A stretch of DNA of 64,000 nt. Source: Linanthus parryae (taxonomy: Eukaryota > Streptophyta > Magnoliopsida > Ericales > Polemoniaceae). Positions within the stretch are counted from its first letter, which is position 1; each line of letters opens with the position of its first letter. Made by a program: the position numbers and the translations under genes. A model generated the notes under the pieces. That model did no database searches. It was not told where the DNA came from and saw only the letters and a list, made by a program, of their open reading frames with translations. Where the stretch lies: contig JALGPY010000006.1 of NCBI GenBank assembly GCA_023055425.1, forward strand, positions 75,824,435 to 75,888,434. Reading direction: 5' to 3'. Shown here in pieces: positions 54,364 through 64,000 of this stretch.

Positions 54364-55310
54364 CTACTCATGGTGATGAAAAGCACGTTGCAAAGCATCT
54401 GCCACACTATTCAAGCTGCCGGCTTGGTGTTTCAATGCGAATGTGAATTCCTGTAAGTACGTCACCCACTTGGCAAGCCCCCTAATCAGCTTGTGTTGTC
54501 CATTGATGTACTTAAGGGCTTCATGATTAGTGAACACAATAAACTCCCCCAGTATCAAATAATGACACCAATACTTCAAAGACTGAATTATGCCATACAA
54601 CTCCATATAATAAGTGGAGTAATTCTTCTTGGACCCTGGCTACTTCTCAATGAAAAATCCAATCAGTCTCCCTGAGTGACTAAGAGCGTCTGCAGTGTCA
54701 ATGCCCGGTGCATCACAGTTAACCTTAAAAACTTTATAAAAATCTGGGAGCGCCTTAACTGGTGCCTCGATCATCTTTTCTTCACTTCCTCGAAAATGGA
54801 CTCTGCTTCATCATACTAATTGAAACCATGTTCCTTGCGACACTCAATGATGGGTGCAATCAAGGCACTAAAATTCCTGATGAAACGATAGAATGATGCT
54901 AAGCCTTGGAAACTCAAAATTTCATACAGCTTACTTGGCCTAGGCCACTCCACAATTGTCGCAATCTTTGATGGATCTACATGAACACAATCAGTAGCCA
55001 CCCTAAATCCAAAAAATTACACAGAAGTATTACAGAAATAACACTTCTTTCTGTTGATAAGAAATTTTCCACCTTCAGTGACTCAATCACGACAGAAAGA
55101 TGATCAAAACGGGCAGCCGAAGTACGACTGTAATTAAGACTGTCGCAGATGTAACGACCCCAAACTTTCCCGTGAAAGGCCTCATAACATAATGCATAAA
55201 CCGCATGAATGTGCTGGACATCCGAAAAGGCATAACCATCGAATCTTACAAGCCAAGTTGTGTCTTAAATTTTGTCTTCCACTCATCTCTAGGCTTGATC
55301 CAAATCTGGT
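54364..55310 (-). pseudogene. RNase H and distal RT of the third gypsy relic
   Basis: RNase H reads YGIIQSLKYWCHYLILGEFI, then FTNHEALKYINGQHKL and FALKHQAGSLNSVADALQRA, with the conserved 'HK.G..N.vADALSRR' end. The RT part near 54816-55001 reads CVHVDPSKIATIVEWPRPSK and LASFYRFIRNFSALIAPI. Between 55002 and 55310 only broken RT pieces such as CYFCNTSV remain. The solo LTR follows. Confidence 0.8.
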
Positions 55311-56526
55311 TGTAACACCCCCAAATTGACCAAACCGGAAACCCGGGGGTACGGAGTGACACCCCCGGGTTTCCGGCGTATTTTATTATAAAAGGGCTTG
55401 TTCACCTTAGCAAAGGTTGGGGAGAGTTAGTAAGAGATTTTATTTCATTTACCTATAGGACTTCGTGTGCAATATGTTGATTAAGATATTATTAAATTTT
55501 TAGGCGACAAATTTCGTTGACGAATGATACGTCGAGTATTACTATGAAGTGATTTGCTTTGCTTGAGATTCAAGGTAAGTAAACATGCCAGGCCTAGTGC
55601 CCATACATTCTTTCGTGTCTAAACTGTGTTCTGTGATTTATTATCTCAAAATGAATATCTGCTTTAAATGTTTATTCGAGCATCTTGTTGGTTTTACAAA
55701 AGTGACGATGTCACAACTATCACATGAAAAATTTATAAGGCGTTATGACGTAAAGTGGAATAGTTGTACCGCGGATTGTTATTATGGTTTGGTCGTTCTT
55801 GACTACGGTCTCTCGACCCGTTTATTTGGTTTACTCGGTTGCAAGTCCCCGAGCTTTGCTCCACGTACTTACCTCTCTGGCCGCGAGAAGCCTTAGGAGG
55901 GTGTCGACACTTATGGTCTTGGTAGTGTGTGATGGTAGATCTTCCCCGGGTCAACAGGATAAAATATGGTTTCCAAAAACTTGGACCTTTATTGTTTACA
56001 TTTGAATGTCCCGATTGGAAAAATGAGGAAGGATTTGGGAATGTTTCCCCACAAGTGAAGTGATAAAAGGAAAAGATCGGTGAATTCTTATTTCATACTT
56101 ATACTCTTACTCGGATTCTTTACTCTTCAAACTTATGTGTCTTTTATAAACTGCTTCATAATATGTTTACATGTCTGGGTGTTGCTTACTCAATATTTTC
56201 CGCTGACTTTGGAAACTGCGGTGTTTCTTTTTGTTTCTGCACCACAGGTCTAGGTGGAAGCATGCATTTTGGGGGAAATCGAGACACATCACAATAGTTA
56301 GGAGATTCACGTTTAGTTATGAAACATCATTTAAATAAGTTTCTTTTTCCTAGTTTTGGATCATGCCCATATTTGTAGCACAACGTTTTAATAAATATAT
56401 ATTAAGGATTTCATGGTTAATCATTGAATCTTCTGATTATTAAAACCTCATTGTATTCGGGTTTAACCCCGGGTACGGAGTGACACCCTCTCGGCTTTTC
56501 GGTTTTGGCCATTTGGGGGTGTTACA
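55311..56526 (+). mobile_element. Solo LTR (1216 bp) with inverted-repeat ends
   Basis: Starts TGTAACACCCCCAAATTGAC and ends GGGGGTGTTACA, flanked by the perfect duplication CTGGT (55306-55310, 56527-56531). Segments near its 3' end (GCTGACTTTGGAAACTGCGG, ACCACAGGTCTAGG) parallel the Tekay-type solo LTR at 40228-40275, which supports the LTR identity. The first and last 30 or so bp are near-perfect inverted repeats, much longer than usual for an LTR. No gene lies inside; frames at 55585-55896 and 55784-56005 show no domain. Confidence 0.85.
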
Positions 56527-56548
56527 CTGGTGCTATCTACTTTTAAGA

Positions 56549-56830
56549 TCAATTGGAGAAGATCTTAGAGCCGGATAGTTGATCTAGCATGTCATCAAGC
56601 CGCGTAATGGAAATTTTGTACTTCACTGTAATCCAATGAATGGTTCTAATGTCAACATTCATGCGCCAAGATCCATCATTCTTCGGCACTAATAGAGCAG
56701 GAACTGCACATGTGCTCATGCCCTTTCTGATGTTGCCCCTCTCAAGTAGCCCACTATGTGTCGCTATAACTCTTTTGCTTCTTCTGGGCCGAGACAATAA
56801 GATGGCCGATTTGGTAGACTAGACCCATGC
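56549..56830 (-). pseudogene. RT N-terminal part of the third gypsy relic
   Basis: [40 protein letters not shown] and [20 protein letters not shown] are the first RT blocks; in the second, W.M.VD.R is conserved. The catalytic block would be on the other side of the solo LTR and is too decayed to read. Confidence 0.85.
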
Positions 56831-56847
56831 ACAAGATCAATCTGGTG

Positions 56848-57460
56848 CTAAATTTCTCGCATTGGTGGTAACCCAGGTTGGAGATATTCTGGCATCGAGT
56901 GAGAAAACTCGCCAATTAGCTGTTGTACCCCTATGAGTAAGTCAGTCTCCAAATCAACTGCAATACGATCAGGATGCATGTACCACTTTCTCACGCTCAA
57001 TCTCATCCAAATATATGGATTGAGAACGCAGGTTAGTATTGGTAGCAATCGGGGTCGGAGCGGACCCTTCTCGCCCTGGAGCCAATACAATTATCTTTCC
57101 CTTTAACAAAATAGTGTGTGTTCTTCCGTCCATCATGGAAAAAATTGCGATAATACTGTCATGGTCTTCCTAATAATATATGACATGCATCTATCTTTAC
57201 GACATCACACCAATGACGATCATAGTACTTATTCTCAATTGAAAAAGAAACAAGGCATCTCGTATCATTTGCTACCTCAGTACCCTTGTTCAGCCATGAC
57301 AAATTGTAGGATTTAGGTAGACGCTCTGTCTTCAACTGCAATTTCTTGACAGCTTCTTCGCAAACAATGTTGTAGCAGCTACCACCGTCCACTATAATCT
57401 TGCAGACCCTGTCTCTTACGGGCAGGTTGTGTGAAAGATATTTGTCCTCAACCAATCAAC
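56848..57460 (-). pseudogene. Protease of the third gypsy relic
   Basis: The active-site segment VCKIIVDGGSCYNIVCEEAV has the catalytic Asp. It continues SYNLSWLNKGTEVANDTRCL and FSIENKYYDRHWCDVVKIDA to CHILLGRP. The following spacer to RT (56848-57090) is in another frame. Confidence 0.85.
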
Positions 57461-57530
57461 TTCGAATAATCTTTTGGAGTCAGTAAGCTCTTACGAACAA
57501 CCAGATTCCCATGTCCGTCCTTGTATATAA

Positions 57531-57566
<36 letters not shown>

Positions 57567-58220
57567 CATCATAAATTAAATTGCCTAATTCTTAAGTCTC
57601 TTTAGGCTCGCTAATCACATCTTCGATATACAAGCTTTTACCCTTCTACAAAAGCAGGCTTTTTGCACTCATTTTCTCTATGCCCTGGCTCACCACATCG
57701 ACAACACTCAATAGCAGTGCTCGAAGTGCCCTGCATAGCTTGTGTGGTTGGATGAGACGACCAATTGCTTTGATTGCTCTTAGACACTAGTTCATGCTTT
57801 GTTGCTTATCCACGACAAGTGTTCGCTGATAGGCTTCCGAGACAGCTCACAATGATTGGAGGCTAAGAACATCTTGCAAAGATTGACGCAAACCTCCCAA
57901 ATATCGAGCCACCAACTTCTCATCCTATTTTGATAAATCGTTCCGGACAATTAATTGGTAGATCTCCTCTGTGTAATCTTCCACTGATCTGGTAACCTGT
58001 CTCAACTTATGGAGCCGCTGAAATAGGGTTTGGGTGTAGTCGAAAGGAAAGAAGTGAGCCTTCATCTTCTTCTTCATCTTCTCCAATCAGCAATCTCCGA
58101 CTTTTCCTTCTTCTCACGGGAACGACGCAACTGCTCCCGCCCTTCAGATGCTCGACCCTTAAGTTTGATCACAACCAGTTTCACCTTCTCGACACTGGAC
58201 GTTGTTGCACCAGAAAAGAA
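57461..58220 (-). pseudogene. Gag and zinc knuckle of the third gypsy relic
   Basis: Minus-strand pieces: VEKVKLVVIKLKGRASEGRE, RQVTRSVEDYTEEIYQLIVR, LVARYLGGLRQSLQDVLSLQ and the knuckle CRCGEPGHRENEC (57668-57710). A poly-Asp run from a (CAT)n tract (57531-57572) follows. Several stops. The match fades at about 58220; the 5' end and LTR are not visible. Confidence 0.8.
57531..57572. repeat. (CAT)n microsatellite in gag/protease linker
   Basis: About 14 CAT units on the plus strand, read as Asp codons (GAT) on the minus strand. Confidence 0.95.
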
Positions 58221-60860
58221 AATATTGACTACTTACAAGTTCCATACTTTTTAGTTCTTGGGTGCGTTTTTTTGACTAAAACTAATATTTCAGCAAAAAA
58301 GGCACCTATGTATTCACGTACATACTAACAAATTGGTATTGGAATAACAGTATGGTAGATAAACAACCTCAAATAGCAAACAGATGACATCTCTCATTAG
58401 AGAATATATATGTAATCGAAAATGCGGCTTGTTACAGATAGATCATTGGTGTTAGCTCCAGTTTTGTTGGACGACCTTTGACAGCAAAATGAACTTGTGA
58501 AGCTGGAACTACTCCAGCGACACTCCCTCAATTTCAATGGGTTTGATTCAATCCAGGGACTGACAATTTTATCTTGAAACTAGAATGTAATATTCATATC
58601 CAGGAATAATATTTTACATGATAGAGAACATGCAAGAACAAGAAAACAAGTTCACAAAACACTAAGAATAATATTAATAATAAATTAACAGGATACACAA
58701 TTTAATGATTTTGATAAGAGAAGAAGATTAACTGGTGTTGCCCCACGTCTAGAGACATCGCATATCGAAGCATACAGATACGTTGTTGACTTGTTGTTCT
58801 TCATGATGATGATGATATATGTAGCTACGTGTATGTATGTACATTCATCAATGCATCACCACGTAATGTTACTATAAATATATAACTACACAGATAATTA
58901 AAGAAGAGAACAAAACTCAAATCCCGTGTAATTGTTTATGTGAGGAGATCAGATTGATTCATATAGTTTACTGATCCATTGCACGTCATGCACTTAAGAG
59001 TCACCTCTAACAGGAGAGGGAGTCCAAAAGCAGTATATGTTCAATGACAAAACCCATACTACACTACTATGATTATTGAAATAACCTCCATATAGTATTG
59101 ATTTTACTAACATCACATCTAGGAAAGAAATACGAGATGTTTTTTGGGTCAAAAGTTCTAAGAAAAATATGCTTGAGGACAGTGTGAGAGTGCATATTTA
59201 AATCATATCTTTAATATAATATTTTAAATATGAATATGTAATAAAAACTTTTATATAATGTTGATATCGTGGCAGTATCTATAAAACTTATATATGAAAT
59301 GTAATGAAGGTTTCACTTGATTTAGAACTTGACTGAAAGTATAATCTCTCATTGAGAAAATTTAATGAAGGTTTCACTCTTACATTACATGTTACTAATG
59401 CATTGCCGATATGAATCGATTGAATGTCATGTCGAGTCTTATAATTTTACATATTTCAATTTTTTATTTCGTCCCTCTTAACTTTTTTATTGTGTTCCTC
59501 TTTTACCTGCCAGTCTTATAATTTTGTTGCCTATTTGTCTCTACACCCATATATCGTTGCTATCATATAATTAACTGAATGGTAGTCGATCTTTTTAATT
59601 AAACCAAAAGTCAGAGCAAGTGGGGAGTTGAATTTCATTTTAAGCGTGACCAAATTGAAGTGTCCATTACACACCCCGCTGAAGCAATTTTGTGTATATT
59701 TCACATAGAAGCTCTTGAAAGTTTAGGACAGCGGCGACATGAAATCATGTCTGTATGATGAATGAGTTGTCACTTCTCATACATACCAAATTCTCCGACG
59801 TGCACAGGTGATCGAGCCACGACCATCATGCAAAACTCATTTGTTGGACTAATTAGTTGGTTAACATTGTTTATGAATATTAACAAAGAAAGAAAAACCA
59901 CAACTTCTAAATTCGTAGTTTTATGTGTTATGCGTGTCCACTAAAACTAATTCGTGAGAAGTAGTAGATATCACGGGACCTATGATCGGGGCTATGTAAG
60001 TACTAGTATGCAATAGGATTGTGAAGCCTTCAGCAATAATGTCAACTCTTCCATGCTGTGGGTCATTGTCACAAGGCTTAGCTATTCAATTAGATAGTAT
60101 AAAACTATTTATAATGTTTAAAAGAAATTATATGGATAAATAAATACACTTTCTAATTTCTTTTAAATGTCCCACAATAATTTCTATACACTTTGTAATT
60201 CATTTGCCATTTGTCCGTGATTGCTAGCTCTTGGAAACCAGTTCCATTGCCATCCACGTGTTGTTGCCACCTTCATTCATCTCACCTTCTCACAATTAAT
60301 TTTGTTCATGGGGTTTAGCATATTTTATTAAATTTCCGCTGGCCACAATAAGGGATGTTTTTTTTGGTCTTGCAATAAGGGATGTTTGGATAAGTAAATA
60401 AAACAATTCAAAAAAATAAAGCGGATAAGTTTAACATTTTTTCTTACAACATTAACATAGAGCACGATATTTCTTTTTAATTGCCTGGTGAGTTTTCACT
60501 TCTTATAAAAAAAATAAAAGACCATAAGGGTGAGTTTGGTATTACGATTCTTGGTGGAAAAACTGGTTTATAGATTGTGGCGATTTTCTTTTAGTTTCTT
60601 CTAGAGATTCCGTTTAAACCACATGTTTTGGATGAAATGACATATTTGTCATTGTGCATATAAGATATCATTGTTTTTAAAAGTAAAATAAAAATAAAAA
60701 TAAAACTCATAGATAATAAGAATTAATCCAAGTATAACACTTTCAATGCAACGTTATATAACGGCTTAAACAACACAACCAAACATGGTTGATCCTAAAT
60801 AATAATAACATCGCATATAAATGATATAGTAAAACTACTAAGAGAGTAGTAACCAGCTTC
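58221..60860. other. AT-rich intergenic sequence, no gene seen
   Basis: About 2.6 kb without recognisable element or gene. A minus-strand stretch at 58440-58560 can be read as a short peptide ending at a stop but lacks context. Near 60530-60790, GGGTGAGTTTGGTATTAC and a reverse ACCAAACATG may be ends of a decayed hAT-like MITE, not proven. Confidence 0.4.
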
Positions 60861-61216
60861 TCTGTAGCTCTCTCTCTATAAATTTTGCTCATGCATGAGC
60901 TTCCTAATCATCATCATCTTCATCATTACCATCAATCACACTTGTGACTAGCTTTCAAATCTCATCTTTTGATTTCTTTTCCTTTTCAAGAAATCTTCAT
61001 CATTCCCTTTTGCTTCCTCTTCTGCTCTACACCACCATTCCTCCCCAATACCCGACCATCTCTCCATACCCCACCTACTGTTACTTCAGCCAGTTTCTCA
61101 CATCCTTTACGGATTTAAGACACTTGGCACCCCTAACCCTAAAACCCACCCAAACACCATTGATAACCTACCAGTTTACATCACTCCACAACGCTTTGTA
61201 TTCCCCAACTAGTTGT

Positions 61217-63522
61217 ATGGATTACTTCTGGAAATCTCACTCCATCTCACCCCCCAGTTCATCAAACAACTCGGCTTGTGAGCAAATTGATCAGCGAGGA
61301 GTGATGTTGGATCTTGATCCTACCACGGTCAATACCTATAGAGCACTTTGGAAAAACTGTCTGATTGGAAGATTCATCTCCAACTCAAAAGAATCTATCC
61401 CTTCAGCAGTTACAATCCAACAAGTTGTAGATGAAGTTTGGAAGAAAAGAGACAAGATATGGGTAGAGAAAAAGGGTACATGTTTTCTCTTCCTTTGTTT
61501 TAACGAGGAGGATAAAGCTCGTTTGCTTGACTATGGTGTTTCTGGGATCCATGTCAAGAGTCTAATCCTCAGAGAAAGACCTCCAAACTTTGCAATCTAT
61601 GAGCCTGATTTCCCTACGATGGACGTATGGATTCGCATGCCAGGCATTCCTATGGAAGGTTTCTATCATGATTTAGCAAAGGAACTTGGAAGGGTTGCAG
61701 GAGAAGTCTTGCATGTTGACTGGACAATCAAAAGATTTGCTAACAAGGAGGAGTTTCGGGTTAAAGTTCGTGTCAATCTCAACGAACCTCTCACCCCAGG
61801 AGCTTACATCAACCCCACAGACCCAGATCACCCTCCAAAGTGGATCTTTTTCAGGTATGAGAACATCTATAAGGTGTGTTTCAAATGTGGGTTTGTGGGA
61901 CACTCTAACCAACTTGTAGAAGAAATATTGTTGAGGTCCTACAAATCCTTGAAGACAGATATAGAAACTCGCCCTTCCATGATTCCCTCCATTTCCACAT
62001 AGCCGCCGGAGAACCCATGTTTACGGCGAAGATGAAGGCTTTCCGGGCGGTGGGTAGGACTCAGACTACGGTGGTTTATTTGTTGCAAAACCCAGTGGAA
62101 TCGGGCGAGGAAGAAGCAACCCGAAACCAGAATGATAATTTGGTGATTAGCTTTCCGGACGGGTCCTCTTCGGACGGATATTTCACACCCGGGTCATCCT
62201 TAGACGGGTGAGAATGTGATGCTTGGCCACCGGGTCCTTTCAACCCGTACCCGATAGGCATGTTTGGTCCAGGGGAAGGCCCATATCCGTCGGGCCAACT
62301 ATTTAGCCCAACAAGTTTCCTTTCGCCGGGCCCATCTAACCCAGGGTTAATGTCAAACCCGGCCCAAAATCCTATAGCTTTTCTCCTACCACAACCCGAC
62401 CCGCCTAGAACTTCAACCCAATCGTTGTCATTCTCGGATCTCTCCTCATTATTACCCACCACACCGATTCATTCTCGCGCCAGTTCGTCTCCACATAACC
62501 CTTCAATTTACACACGGCCCATCTTGAACTCCCCACTAAACGCTTCGGTAACCTCCACCATTCAAGATCCCATTATTACACCTTAATCTCTCCTTCACTT
62601 TGAAACCAGAGAACAATCACTTCTCAAATCCTTCAAAGAACTCCCCTCGGATCTCATCCTCTCCTGCACTGAGTCAATGGGTTCTCTCTCAAGTGACCGT
62701 TCCCCTTTCCCGGCGGCGAAAAACCCTAGTTTCACAGAGGAAGACGATGATCTCTCTCACTTCATCCTCAGCCTTCCACCAATCAAAACGTCTTGCCCCC
62801 CCCCCCCCACTGAAGTCAACACCCCAATTTTACCATCACCACTTTCAGCTCCACCTGGTCTCATTATTGTACCATTTGCATAAGAACCCATCGATGCCCA
62901 ACCACTTCAGATCATTAAACCCCCGACCTTCATTCTTAGGGACCCTGACTTTGTAGAAGAGGATATTGATCCCATGCCTTTGAAGTTGGAAGACAAGCAG
63001 AAAACAATCACATTTGAGGCTCAAAAGGTGTGCTCTATTTCTGTGACTGACCCTATTGGGGAGAAAGGTAAAGGTACCAATACTCAGGTGGAAGAAACGA
63101 ATCAACCACCGAAAAAGGGCTATTGTAGAAGCGTCCACCATGGAGGAAGAAGCAGGAAAGGAGCATAAAGGAGGGTCTCTGGAGGTCAAGAAGAAATTTA
63201 AAGCTACAAATTCTGCTCCAAGGAAGAGAAAGCCAAGAGCATCAAGTCTGGATAAAGGCAAGGCACCATTGAAGGCAAGCAATTCAAAATAGGAGAACCC
63301 CAAAAAGATGGACTTTGCAGCAGCTGTTGATCGTTTTTTGGAGGCTAGCAGCATTCAAGGAAAGCAAATGCAGATAAGGTTTGAAGAAGAAAAGAGGAAG
63401 GCAGAGGAGATAGCAGCAGAGTATACAGCAAAAGATAATGGTTTCATCCTTGTTGATGGACGAATGGTGGATCCAAATGCAGAGGCTGTTATCAGCTTCC
63501 TCAAGGAGAAGTTTATCTGAAG
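61217..63522 (+). pseudogene. LINE ORF1 (DUF4283, CCHC zinc knuckle), broken
   Basis: The ATG at 61217 gives MDYFWKSHSISPPSSSNNSA; an open frame begins at 60944, but its first 91 codons are Pro/Leu/Tyr-rich and unlike the family. DUF4283 spans roughly from DQRGVMLDLDPTTVNTYRAL through CLIGRFISNSKESIPSAVTI to MDVWIRMPGIPMEGFYHDLA. The zinc knuckle reads VCFKCGFVGHSNQL, and the frame is lost exactly where the last Cys is expected (near 61915). The remainder (Pro/Ser-rich, then Lys/Glu-rich with RKRKPRASS) continues in shifted frames with stops near 62210, 62584, 62882 and 63290. It ends ISFLKEKFI at 63520. ORF1 proteins bind element RNA. Confidence 0.85.
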
Positions 63523-63570
63523 GCTTGGAGAAGGCTGTTATCAGCTTCCTCACGGATACCATCCAAATGA

Positions 63571-64000
63571 ATCGAAGTAAGAATTGACCCACAGATGGCT
63601 GCGCAGTTAGATGTCGAGTTCACGGCTAAGAAAATAACAGATGCGTTGTTTCAAATGGGGACGGATAAAGCACCCGGGAAGGACGGATTCCCAGCCGGCT
63701 TTTACCAAAAGCACTGGAAATTAGTAGGGGAAGAGACGACTAAAACCTATCTGCAAAATCTGAACGACGGAGCCGACATTGGAAGCTTTAACCACACATT
63801 GTTGGCACTAATACCGAAGACCAAACAACCCAAAAAACTGGTGGACTACAGACCTATTAGTTTGTGTTCGGTGGTGTGCAAAATTGTGGCCAAAGCAGTG
63901 GCCAACCGTCTAAAATCTGTCCTAAACGAGGTGGTTTCGGAAAATGAATCTGCCTTTATCCCGGAAAGGCTGATTACGGATAACACTTTGACGGCCTTTG
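63571..64000 (+). CDS. LINE reverse transcriptase, N-terminal part (truncated by window)
   Basis: Open from 63571 to the window end. It shows MGTDKAPGKDGFPAGFYQKH, LNDGADIGSFNHTLLALIPK, VDYRPISLCSVVCKIVAKAV, ANRLKSVL, SENESAFIPERLITDN: the first RT motifs of plant L1 elements, including the invariant KAPGPDGF-like and RPISL blocks. The catalytic FADD block would lie beyond the window. No endonuclease precedes it; only about 50 bp of non-coding sequence separates it from ORF1. Confidence 0.9.
   Translation, partial: MEVRIDPQMAAQLDVEFTAKKITDALFQMGTDKAPGKDGFPAGFYQKHWKLVGEETTKTYLQNLNDGADIGSFNHTLLALIPKTKQPKKLVDYRPISLCSVVCKIVAKAVANRLKSVLNEVVSENESAFIPERLITDNTLTAF

Larger units (their letters stand above)
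52920..58220 (-). mobile_element. Third Ty3/gypsy relic (chromovirus-like), interrupted by a solo LTR
   Basis: In minus-strand order: gag (58200-57456) with CCHC knuckle, protease, RT, RNase H, integrase and integrase tail. The protease 'IIVDGGS...CDVV.iDACHILLGRP' and the tail 'NDNAYRLRLP...DVFNVKHL.P' identify a plant Ty3/gypsy lineage different from the other two. No LTR or chromodomain was recognised. A solo LTR with duplication CTGGT sits in RT (55311-56526). Decayed throughout. Confidence 0.8.
60860..64000 (+). mobile_element. L1-type LINE, 5' part to window edge
   Basis: ORF1 with a DUF4283 domain and zinc knuckle (from 61217), then a reverse transcriptase start (63571 onward) that runs off the window. 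The 5' end is not defined; 60860-61216 is taken as its 5' untranslated region and contains CTCTCTATAAATTTTGC (60870-60886). The expected endonuclease domain of ORF2 is absent between ORF1 and RT. ORF1 carries several stops and frameshifts, so this copy is dead. Confidence 0.85.

Noticed and set aside
55311..56526. DNA transposon with terminal inverted repeats
   Set aside because: Homology of its 3' half with a Tekay-type LTR, TG/CA ends and a 5-bp duplication favour a solo LTR; the inverted ends are reported as a finding instead.
58440..58560. Minus-strand peptide ending FAVKGRPTKLELTPMIYL as a possible last exon
   Set aside because: An upstream stop cuts the frame, a competing frame has an equally good acceptor, and no further exon is seen to the right.
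60530..60790. hAT-like MITE ends (GTTTGGTA ... ACCAAAC)
   Set aside because: The inverted match is only about 8 bp and no 8-bp duplication could be found.

Overview
The window is plant nuclear DNA made almost entirely of transposable elements nested in one another. The evidence for a plant is the set of families: chromovirus-type Ty3/gypsy elements with chromodomains, Ty1/copia elements whose LTRs open TGTTGG and run into a 'gatgccctagaggcaat' block (Angela/BARE type), a SIRE-type copia, a Tat/Ogre-type gypsy carrying a plant mobile domain gene, an L1-type LINE with a DUF4283 ORF1, a TRIM, a Mutator-type MITE, and primer binding sites matching initiator tRNA-Met. A eudicot is likely but the species cannot be named. 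I see no intact single-copy host gene, tRNA or rRNA.

Layout. 1-8030: the 3' part of a + strand Tat-type element, with a 55-bp minisatellite, a complete but broken four-intron plant mobile domain (PMD) gene on the opposite strand, a polypurine tract and a 3' LTR. It sits in the 3' LTR of a - strand Del/Tekay-type chromovirus (8031-25360), whose integrase is split by a nearly complete Angela-type copia (10190-18663, 5-bp duplication CCTTT). The chromovirus itself sits in the internal region of a TRIM whose right LTR is split by an Angela-type solo LTR (25543-27053). A second, complete TRIM (27180-27744) lies 5 bp past the first, flanked by CATGT.

27790-31489: a Tork-type copia relic cut by the 3' end of another Angela-type element, whose LTR holds a Mutator-type MITE with a perfect 9-bp duplication. 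31490-33722: low-copy-looking sequence, microsatellite DNA and one unexplained block.

33752-52065: a short-LTR chromovirus (- strand) with signs of tandem copies sharing LTRs. It is split by a 3.5-kb Tekay-type solo LTR (36993-40521) and by a SIRE-type copia (40861-50210). The SIRE-type copy has an extra ORF after pol, has lost most of integrase, and is dotted with a 16-bp palindromic motif. 52066-58220: an orphan block, then a third decayed Ty3/gypsy pol (- strand) split by a solo LTR (55311-56526, duplication CTGGT). 58221-60943: AT-rich intergenic DNA. 60944-64000: an L1-type LINE (+), running off the window, with ORF1 and the start of reverse transcriptase but no endonuclease between them.

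Functionally, every coding region is retrotransposon gag/pol or element-borne cargo. The two cargo genes, the antisense PMD gene of the Tat-type element and the extra ORF of the SIRE-type element, are the least ordinary content. Family names rest on motif recognition by eye; no alignment or database search was run.
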